NCBI GenBank assembly: GCA_028873975.1
Contig: JAPPMO010000102.1
Span: forward strand, 1-46,277
Reading direction: 5' to 3'
From: Chloroflexota bacterium
GTDB taxonomy: Bacteria > Chloroflexota > Anaerolineae > Aggregatilineales > Phototrophicaceae
DNA: 46,277 bases
Under the pieces are notes generated by a model that had not been told where the DNA came from, ran no database searches, and worked only from the letters and a program-made list of their open reading frames with translations. The position numbers and the translations under genes are program-made. How positions within the stretch are numbered: the stretch's first letter is position 1; every line of letters begins with the position of its first letter. Shown piece by piece: positions 31,876 through 38,603 of this stretch.

Positions 31876-34371
31876 TTAAGAGCCACTTTGGAGCATGGTC
31901 TGTATAAAAGGCAAGAGCATCAACAGAATAACAGCCACCACACCGATGAAGATCACAACCGCATACAGGCGAACGTAGCCCGTTTGCATGCCGCGCATCC
32001 AATTGGCCAGGCGCTGCACCAGCCAGGCCACGCCGTTCACCGCGCCGTCAATGATGCCCAGGTCGAAGGGCTGACCCAGCAGTTTTGCGATGCTGTCGAA
32101 ACCGCGTTTGATAATGCTGTCATGGAAATAATTGTGCAGGAAATCCCAATCAATACGGTCGGCCAGGAAAGTCGCCAACCGGTTAAAGGGCTGCTCAACC
32201 GCCTTGCTGTAGATCTCGTCCCAATACAGGCGCGCATTCGCCAGGCGGAAGGCTACGCGCGACGATGCATGCCGTTCCAACTGATCGCCATTGTCCGGCG
32301 TCAATCCCTTGCCCTTGTAGACATTGTGCGCCACCACGATTGAAGCGATCCCAAGCGCCAGCGCGATGCCGGCTATCAACAGATTGAAGTCGAGCGAGTG
32401 CCCCCGCGACACGCTGAGCAAGCTGTGTTCCAGGAAGTGCTTGAATTCGTAGCTTTCATAGATGTTGGAGAAGATCGGCGTCGCCTTGGGCACGTTGATC
32501 AAACCAATGACGCAAGTGAAGATCGCCAAAACAACCAGCGGCAACAACATCGCGCCGTTGCTCTCCGGCGCCTGTCGCGCCGCCTCGCTGCGCGCTTCGT
32601 CAAAGAAGACCAGCACGATTTGACGCCACATGTAAAAGGCTGTGAACGCTGCCGCCACCAGGAGAATGCCAAAGGCGATGAATCCACTTAACTCGTTGAG
32701 TTGGAAGCCCTCGTACCAGGCGTCGGCCAGGATCTCGTCTTTGGACCAGAATCCGGCGAAGGGGAAGATGCCCGCCAGCGCCAGGGTACCGATCAAATAA
32801 GTGATATAGGTGATCGGCATGCGCCTGCGCAAGCCGCCCATGTTGCGCATATCCTGGGCATCAAATTCCTGATCGTGGTGATCATCATCATCATCTTGGC
32901 CCTGGCTATGCTCGCGCGCATGATGGCGGCCGTGTTCGACGCCGTGAATGACGGAGCCGCTGCCAAGGAAGAGCAGCGCTTTGAACACGGCATGCGTCAC
33001 CAAATGGAACATAGCGGCGACGTATGCGCCGATGCCGACCGCCGCGACCATAAAGCCAAGTTGCGAAATCGTCGAATAAGCCAGGACACGTTTGATATCC
33101 CACTGGCCGAGGGCGATATAGCCCGCCATCAACGCGGTCCCGGATCCAACCAGGGTGATAATCAAGCCGATGACGTAGCCGCCGTGGTTGAGCTCCCACA
33201 GCATGACATTGGCGCGGACCATCATGTAAACCCCGGCTGTCACCATTGTCGCCGCGTGGATCAGCGCGCTGACCGGCGTCGGTCCAGCCATGGCGTCCGG
33301 CAGCCAGATAAAGAGCGGAATCTGCGCCGATTTGCCCGTCACGCCCAGCAACATAAATAGGGCGATCAGGAAAATGACATCGTCGAAAGCCATCTGGAAG
33401 CCGCCGAAGTCCACTGTCTCGCCCGTCCCGAAGCGTTCCTGCGTTTGCCCGAAAACGCCCAGGTAATCCGTATCAAAATGATGATTATCGCAATAGATTG
33501 CGCGAATGTCGCTGGCCAGCGGATTCGGGGCGCCGTAACCAGATTCGACGCCATGGCTGTCATCATGGGCGGCTGGACCGGCAGGCTCGCAGACGTAGGA
33601 ACCGCCATGCCCGTCATCCTTCTGCTTGTCGCCATCGGCGCTTTTTGCATCGTCGTCGCTGTGATCGGCCAAGCCATTGTGTTCGCGCCATCCCGCCAAG
33701 TACTTGGCTTCCGTATTTGGCAACTCGCCGGCTTTGTAGAAATCCAGGGTGCCGAAGGTCCAGAATATGAGAAACATCGCCATCAAAAGCCCGAAGTCGC
33801 CGATGCGGTTGACGATGAAAGCCTTGCGCGCGGCATTGCTGTTCTTCCAACCTTCGGGCATTTTCTTGTCCCACCAGAAACCGATGAGCAAGAATGAGCA
33901 CAAGCCGACGCCCTCCCAGCCGACGAAGAGCATCAGGAAGTTATTCGCCGTGACCAAGGTCAGCATGAAAGCCAGGAACATATTGAGATAGGCGAAGAAG
34001 CGGGGGTAAAGCTTGTCGCCGTGCATATAGCCGCGGGCGTAAAGGTGAATCAGAGAACCAACCCCCGTCACCACAAGCATCATCGTGACGCTCAGTGAAT
34101 CGACGCGCAACTGCCAGGGGATCTCAAGTCCGATCGACTCGATGCGCAGCCAGCCATCGACAAGCGGGGGATTCACGACCGCGGCGGCGCCATCAGTGCC
34201 GGTGACGTATGTCAGGAGCAGTAAAGAGATGATGAAGGCGAAAATCGACGCGAAGCAGCCGATATAGCCGGACCACTTCTCCCCCAGCTTTGCGCCAACG
34301 AAGAAATTGACAATCGCCCCAAGGGCGGGCGTCAGAATGACCAAAGGAACCAGAAGCGGTAGATTTTCCAT
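31876..34371 (-). CDS. nuoL: NADH-quinone oxidoreductase subunit L with Asp/His-rich insertions
   Basis: An 831-residue proton-pumping subunit, well above the roughly 610-660 of most NuoL. It has the core motifs FVGWEGVGLCSFLLIGFWW, KSAQIPLFIWLPDAMAGPTP, ALIHAATMVTAGVYMMVR, KRVLAYSTISQLGFM and ITYLIGTLALAGIFPFAGFWSKDEI, and the long C-terminal lateral helix is expected in the last 200 residues. Two insertions stand out. Residues about 214-325 (nt 33397-33732) are Asp/Gly/His-rich with two Cys. Residues about 478-506 (nt 32854-32940) read HGRHHAREHS, then DDDDDHHDQ, within the usual SGSVIHxxxxQDMRxMGGL. They may bind metal or simply be surface loops. Confidence 0.95.
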   Translation of the reverse strand: MENLPLLVPLVILTPALGAIVNFFVGAKLGEKWSGYIGCFASIFAFIISLLLLTYVTGTDGAAAVVNPPLVDGWLRIESIGLEIPWQLRVDSLSVTMMLVVTGVGSLIHLYARGYMHGDKLYPRFFAYLNMFLAFMLTLVTANNFLMLFVGWEGVGLCSFLLIGFWWDKKMPEGWKNSNAARKAFIVNRIGDFGLLMAMFLIFWTFGTLDFYKAGELPNTEAKYLAGWREHNGLADHSDDDAKSADGDKQKDDGHGGSYVCEPAGPAAHDDSHGVESGYGAPNPLASDIRAIYCDNHHFDTDYLGVFGQTQERFGTGETVDFGGFQMAFDDVIFLIALFMLLGVTGKSAQIPLFIWLPDAMAGPTPVSALIHAATMVTAGVYMMVRANVMLWELNHGGYVIGLIITLVGSGTALMAGYIALGQWDIKRVLAYSTISQLGFMVAAVGIGAYVAAMFHLVTHAVFKALLFLGSGSVIHGVEHGRHHAREHSQGQDDDDDHHDQEFDAQDMRNMGGLRRRMPITYITYLIGTLALAGIFPFAGFWSKDEILADAWYEGFQLNELSGFIAFGILLVAAAFTAFYMWRQIVLVFFDEARSEAARQAPESNGAMLLPLVVLAIFTCVIGLINVPKATPIFSNIYESYEFKHFLEHSLLSVSRGHSLDFNLLIAGIALALGIASIVVAHNVYKGKGLTPDNGDQLERHASSRVAFRLANARLYWDEIYSKAVEQPFNRLATFLADRIDWDFLHNYFHDSIIKRGFDSIAKLLGQPFDLGIIDGAVNGVAWLVQRLANWMRGMQTGYVRLYAVVIFIGVVAVILLMLLPFIQTMLQSGS

Positions 34372-34401
34372 ACTTTATGAGCCTCTTCCGATGGCGATCC
34401 G

Positions 34402-34713
34402 CTAGCCTCGCATTTGCTGCAAATCGTCAATATTAATGCTCTGGCGCTCGCGGAAAATGTTCACGATCAGCGCCAAGCCGACGGCTACTTCCGCCGCCGC
34501 GACGGTCATCACAAAGAATACGAAGACATGGCCGTTTATTTGCTGCCATTGCTGCGCAAAAGCCACCAGCGCCAGATTCGCGGAGTTCAACATGAGCTCG
34601 ACCGACATGAAGACAAGAATGGCATTGCGCCGCATCAATACGCCCATAGCCCCCATGAGGAAGAGGACCAGGCTCAACATGATATAAGGCTCAGTGCCGA
34701 TTGAGTGCATCAT
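34402..34713 (-). CDS. nuoK: NADH-quinone oxidoreductase subunit K
   Basis: A 103-residue membrane subunit with three hydrophobic helices. The conserved text MGVLMRRNAILVFMSVELMLNSANL holds the helix Glu needed for proton translocation, and VFFVMTVAAAEVAVGLALIVNIFR carries the second Glu. Its length matches the family. Two ATGs start the frame, with GAGGAG about ten bases before. It lies between nuoJ and nuoL. Confidence 0.95.
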   Translation of the reverse strand: MMHSIGTEPYIMLSLVLFLMGAMGVLMRRNAILVFMSVELMLNSANLALVAFAQQWQQINGHVFVFFVMTVAAAEVAVGLALIVNIFRERQSINIDDLQQMRG

Positions 34714-34737
34714 CCGTTCTCCTCAGCGGCTATACAG

Positions 34738-36162
34738 CTAATTTTGCGCCGGGTCATCGGACCCGCCGGGCAACTTCGCGAGATAGTCGCCGCTTAAAAC
34801 ATCGGAGCCCGTCTGCTGCGACAAGACGCTGACAAGCGGCCGGCTTACGCGCCTGCGCTGGTTGACGCGGCGGCGTTCCGCTTGCCGCAGCGCATCGGGG
34901 CGCGCCAGCACAATCACCCCGATCAAAGCCACCAGCAGCAGAATCCCCACCAACTGAACCGGCAGCACATAATCGATGAACAATACCTGACCAATTGCCT
35001 CCGGGCTGCCGAAAGCCGGCTTGCCCAGCGCATCAAACATCACCGCGCGGTAACTGGCTTGCCCGCCGGGAATACCCGGGTCACGGACCAGCAGGCGGGT
35101 CTCTACCTTTCCGCGCTCTGCTTGGTAATCGACCAAGGTACGCAGGACATTTTGTCCCCCGTCGACAAAAGCCAGATTGTACTTGCCCTCATCCAATTCG
35201 ACGCTGAGGCTTTCACCCGATGGCAAATCAGCGGCAAGGACGCGATGGGGTATCAAGGCGTCGCATGAATCGTTTTCACAGAGCGTGCGAATGGCTGTGT
35301 ACTGGCCGATATCAACCAGCGACACCTGAGCGTCAGCGACCGTATTGATGAGCGTCAGGCGCATTAAACCTACGGAAGGCGCGCTGAGATCGTCCGCCAA
35401 GAGAGCCATGTTGATCAGATTATCCGAGCCTTCAAAAGCCAGGAGAGTAAGGGCGTCGTCCGCCGCCAGTTGCAGGTCCCGGCTAAGGATTGGCGTCGTG
35501 TTAAATTCCATGTTGCCTGCCATGGCGCTCAGGGAAGCGCGCAGGGCATACGAGCCGGCGGGCAGCTCGCTATAACCGGGAGTCGCGTCGCCCGCGCCAA
35601 AATGATCGACAGGATCAAAGGCGATATCCGATTGCGCGTCGTCGAGCGAATCGAGAGCGACGTTTACATGCACAGCGCCTTCAAGCAAGGTTCGATCCAT
35701 GGCCGACGCCGAATAGTCCGCGCCGGGTTCAATGACACCGGACTCGCTTCCATCCCCGGAGGATACGGCATTGATGATGCGCAAACTTGCTTTCGCGTCC
35801 GGTTGTTCAACCGCGTCGTCGTCCAGCATGTCCGAAGCGATAGGAAAACCAAAAATGAGCAGGATCAGAATTGCGACCGCGGTGCTCACGAAGCCCAGCC
35901 AACGCATACGGCCGCTGGTGTCGGTGGTCGCCTCGGCCCCGAGCAGCATGATCACAAACAGGAAAAGCACCATGATCGCGCCGGTGTAAACCGTCACCTG
36001 CACCATCGCCAGGAATGGCGCGTCGAGCATCAGATAGAGGAAGGCGACGCAGCCGAAATTGACGATCAAAAACAGAGCGCTGTGCACCGCGTTTTGCCGC
36101 GTCAGCATTAAGCCGGCCGCGACGACAGCGACAAAGCTTACGACCAGGAACAACCACTCCAT
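34738..36162 (-). CDS. nuoJ: NADH-quinone oxidoreductase subunit J with inserted DUF4397-like domains
   Basis: A 474-residue protein, where NuoJ is normally about 170-200. Residues 1-108 are a normal NuoJ start with four membrane segments, including QNAVHSALFLIVNFGCVAFL and AMVQVTVYTGAIMVLFLFVIMLLG. The normal last part (GSPEAIGQVLFIDYVLPVQL and GVIVLARPD) appears at about 385-423. Between them residues about 112-378 (nt 35029-35829) form a hydrophilic insertion resembling two DUF4397 repeats: the first has YSELPAGSYALRAS and LAADDALTLLAFEG, the second starts SVGLMRLTLINTVADAQ. By NuoJ topology it should be outside the membrane. A basic C-terminal tail of about 50 residues is extra. A promoter lies just upstream. 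Confidence 0.93.
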   Translation of the reverse strand: MEWLFLVVSFVAVVAAGLMLTRQNAVHSALFLIVNFGCVAFLYLMLDAPFLAMVQVTVYTGAIMVLFLFVIMLLGAEATTDTSGRMRWLGFVSTAVAILILLIFGFPIASDMLDDDAVEQPDAKASLRIINAVSSGDGSESGVIEPGADYSASAMDRTLLEGAVHVNVALDSLDDAQSDIAFDPVDHFGAGDATPGYSELPAGSYALRASLSAMAGNMEFNTTPILSRDLQLAADDALTLLAFEGSDNLINMALLADDLSAPSVGLMRLTLINTVADAQVSLVDIGQYTAIRTLCENDSCDALIPHRVLAADLPSGESLSVELDEGKYNLAFVDGGQNVLRTLVDYQAERGKVETRLLVRDPGIPGGQASYRAVMFDALGKPAFGSPEAIGQVLFIDYVLPVQLVGILLLVALIGVIVLARPDALRQAERRRVNQRRRVSRPLVSVLSQQTGSDVLSGDYLAKLPGGSDDPAQN

Positions 36163-36196
36163 ACGCTTCTAATCCCACCCCAAAATCGACTTGTGC

Positions 36197-36225
36197 ATTT
36201 TAACACAATCGCTGATCTTGTTCAA
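36197..36225 (-). promoter_or_regulatory. Internal promoter upstream of nuoJ
   Basis: On the minus strand TTGAAC (36225-36220) and TAAAAT (36202-36197) are exactly 17 bases apart, with TGT before the -10 as an extended element. The nuoJ ATG lies 34 bases downstream. It is the best promoter-like sequence I see in the window. Confidence 0.55.
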
Positions 36226-36280
36226 AGCGAAATAAAAGGCCTGCCTCGAAATCGATTGAAATTCAAATGAGTCAAATTCA

Positions 36281-36362
36281 GTTTCACCACAAAGACACTA
36301 AGAACACAAAGAAAACAGGGGTATTTGGCAAACGATTCTCGGTGCTGTCGGTGTCCTCGGCG
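36281..36362 (-). repeat. Worn copy C of the CACAGAG-type repeat
   Basis: The plus-strand text CACCACAAAGACACTAAGAA, then CACAAAGAAAA and TCGGTGTCCTCGG, corresponds to the CACAGAG half and end of copy A, but the AATATTTTGGCAG half is absent. It lies in the 280-base gap between nuoI and nuoJ. The rest of that gap holds the nuoJ promoter and no gene. Confidence 0.5.
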
Positions 36363-36442
36363 CAAGTTTTTTCCTATTTTGAAACGGCTTCGATACCGCA
36401 GCTAAATATGACGGACAAGCTCACAACAAGGAATAAACTGCT

Positions 36443-36937
36443 CTAGGACGGATCTTCCATATCAGGGATGGAGCGCGTGTAAGCCCCGGGCTCAACTTGC
36501 TGTGGCGTATCGCCGGCGCCTTCACCCGGCGGGTCTATCAACATGTCCTTGGTATAAATGGCGTCGCGGCGGTCGGTGAAGGACATCTGATGTTCGTGTC
36601 CGAGCTCGATCGCTTCTGTCGGGCAGGCGTCCTCGCAATAACCGCAAAAGATACAGCGCAGCATGTTGATCTCGTAGGTTTTGGCATAGCGTTCGCCCGG
36701 GCTATAGCGCTCGTCATCGGTGTTTTCAGCCGCTTCGACCCAAATGGCGTCGGCCGGACAGGCCGCGGCGCAAAGCGAACAGCCGATACATTTTTCCAAG
36801 CCATTTTCATAACGCCGCAGGTGATGCCTGCCTTTGTAGCGCTCATGAAACTTTTGCACCTGCTCCGGATACTGCACGGTCACGGCATCGTCCATCAGAT
36901 GCTTGAAGGTCGTCCTGAAGCCTTTGATCACATTCAT
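36443..36937 (-). CDS. nuoI: NADH-quinone oxidoreductase subunit I (two 4Fe-4S clusters)
   Basis: A 164-residue ferredoxin-like subunit linking the peripheral arm to the quinone site. Two complete 4Fe-4S motifs are visible: C50-IG-C53-SL-C56-AAA-C60-P and C95-IF-C98-GY-C101-EDA-C105-P. The N-terminal helix MNVIKGFRTTFKHL and the KFHERYKGRHHLRRYENG region are typical. The Pro/Gly-rich tail after residue 140 is long for the family. It ends the first half of the operon; the 280-base spacer that follows, with a repeat and a promoter, separates it from nuoJ. Confidence 0.95.
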   Translation of the reverse strand: MNVIKGFRTTFKHLMDDAVTVQYPEQVQKFHERYKGRHHLRRYENGLEKCIGCSLCAAACPADAIWVEAAENTDDERYSPGERYAKTYEINMLRCIFCGYCEDACPTEAIELGHEHQMSFTDRRDAIYTKDMLIDPPGEGAGDTPQQVEPGAYTRSIPDMEDPS

Positions 36938-37010
36938 CTTGCGCTACCTCTAACTCAGTCGTTTTAGAGAGAACTTGTCAAACAATGCCGCCGTCTGCGC
37001 GGCAGCCCGT

Positions 37011-38585
37011 CTAATCGCCGCCGCCCGTTGTCGTGATGGCGGCGTCTCCGCTTTCCAGTTGGCGATCTTCTTCGGGTGTGCGCCCGAAACTGGCCATCCC
37101 TTCCAAAGCCTTGACCTGGAAACGGATGTGTACGATCGGAATCGCGATCAGCATCCCGACCAGGTGCGCCAAAGCCCAGCCTAATCCGCGGCGTTCGCCG
37201 GTATACATGGGATCGTCTTCCAGCGGGATCGCTTCTTCGCTCGCTTGATCCCGACCCAGCCGCCTCAATACCAAGGCGCCGATCGCAAGAACGACTACAA
37301 AAACAGCGCCGGAAATGAAAGGATAGGCGGTGCCGCCCAAGGCCTCGCCAATGACTACCGCTACAGATGTCCAGGCGACTGCCAGAAGACCCAGCGGGAT
37401 CATGACTTTCCAGCCAAATTGCATGAGCCGATCGTAGCGGATGCGCGGCAGGGTGGCGCGGATCCAGATCATGCCGCAAAGACAAAGGACTACTTTACCG
37501 ATGAAGACGACCGGCGCCAGGATCGGCAAGCCGTCCATCGGCCACAAGTGGTATCCCCCGAAGAATACAGCTACAGCCACCAGGCTGACAGCGATCATGC
37601 CCAGGTATTCCGCCATCATGAACAGCGCGAACTTCATGCCGCTGTATTCGGTCATGTAGCCCTGCGTGAGTTCCTGCTCCGCCTCCGTCAAGTCGAAGGG
37701 AGCGCGGTTCGTCTCGGCCAGGAGCGCCAGAATCAGCACCGCCGCCGCCAAGGGATTCTGGAATACGAACCACTCCCAGACATTTCGCTGCGCGTCAATG
37801 ATGTCGCCGATAGCCATGCTGCCGACGATCATGACCGGCACCGCCAGAGCCAGCGCAAAGCTCAACTCGTAGCTGATCATCTGCGCCGACGCGCGCAGCG
37901 CGCCCAACATGGCGTATTTGTTGTCGCTGGACCATCCAGCAAGCACCACGCCATAGGTCGCAATGCTGGTGATGGCGATCACCCACAAGATGCCCACGTT
38001 GGAATCGATCAAGCCCTGCGGCACCTGGAACCAGACGTCGCCAAGCGAGGGCGCGAACCAAGGCAAGACCAGGTCCGGTCCCATCGGGATGACAGCCGCG
38101 ATCATGAGGATAGGAATCACCTTGATCATCGGCGCCAGGCGGAAGACCCACTTGTCGGCGCCGGCTGGCAGCAGATCCTCTTTGAAAACCAGTTTGACGC
38201 CGTCCGCGGCCGGTTGCATGAAGCCCATCGGACCGACGCGATTGGGACCGACGCGATGCTGCAAAAACGCTAGCAGGCGCCGCTCCAGCAAGGTCGTATA
38301 GGCGAAACCTGTGACGATAACGAAGGCGAATCCAGCGGAGAATATAATCGGCCAAAGCGCCGAGCACCCGGCATCGTCCTGGCATTGAATCACGTTGTGC
38401 ACGCGCGCTTCGGGATTGAGCAGCAGACCCAGCGCGCCTTGCCGGCCATCGAGGTTGCCCGCGCTGTCAAAGCCGATCCAGGTCATGATGGGACCCAGAT
38501 TCGCCAGGATCAGCGCCAAGACGATGACCAGCCCAACCAGCGCTACAATGCCCGCTCCAATCGCTATTTTCAGATTACGGCTCAT
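37011..38585 (-). CDS. nuoH: NADH-quinone oxidoreductase subunit H with extended ends
   Basis: A 524-residue membrane subunit that forms the quinone-binding channel; most NuoH are 320-420 residues. The core starts at about residue 100 with ERRLLAFLQHRVGPNRVGP and includes FKEDLLPAGADKWVFRLAP, ALRASAQMISYELSFALAL, ETNRAPFDLTEAEQELTQGY and ATLPRIRYDRLMQFGWKVMIP. The N-terminal extension adds a first membrane helix and an outer loop with the pair C68/C74. The C-terminus adds two hydrophobic segments and a charged tail after residue about 430. It starts 18 bases after nuoG and is followed by nuoI after 73 bases. Confidence 0.94.
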   Translation of the reverse strand: MSRNLKIAIGAGIVALVGLVIVLALILANLGPIMTWIGFDSAGNLDGRQGALGLLLNPEARVHNVIQCQDDAGCSALWPIIFSAGFAFVIVTGFAYTTLLERRLLAFLQHRVGPNRVGPMGFMQPAADGVKLVFKEDLLPAGADKWVFRLAPMIKVIPILMIAAVIPMGPDLVLPWFAPSLGDVWFQVPQGLIDSNVGILWVIAITSIATYGVVLAGWSSDNKYAMLGALRASAQMISYELSFALALAVPVMIVGSMAIGDIIDAQRNVWEWFVFQNPLAAAVLILALLAETNRAPFDLTEAEQELTQGYMTEYSGMKFALFMMAEYLGMIAVSLVAVAVFFGGYHLWPMDGLPILAPVVFIGKVVLCLCGMIWIRATLPRIRYDRLMQFGWKVMIPLGLLAVAWTSVAVVIGEALGGTAYPFISGAVFVVVLAIGALVLRRLGRDQASEEAIPLEDDPMYTGERRGLGWALAHLVGMLIAIPIVHIRFQVKALEGMASFGRTPEEDRQLESGDAAITTTGGGD

Positions 38586-38603
38586 AATTGCTGTCCCCTA
38601 GCC

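Noticed and set aside
37245..38273. A 342-codon open frame on the plus strand
   Set aside because: It mirrors nuoH, with a composition typical of antisense to membrane proteins (rich in His, Arg, Asp).
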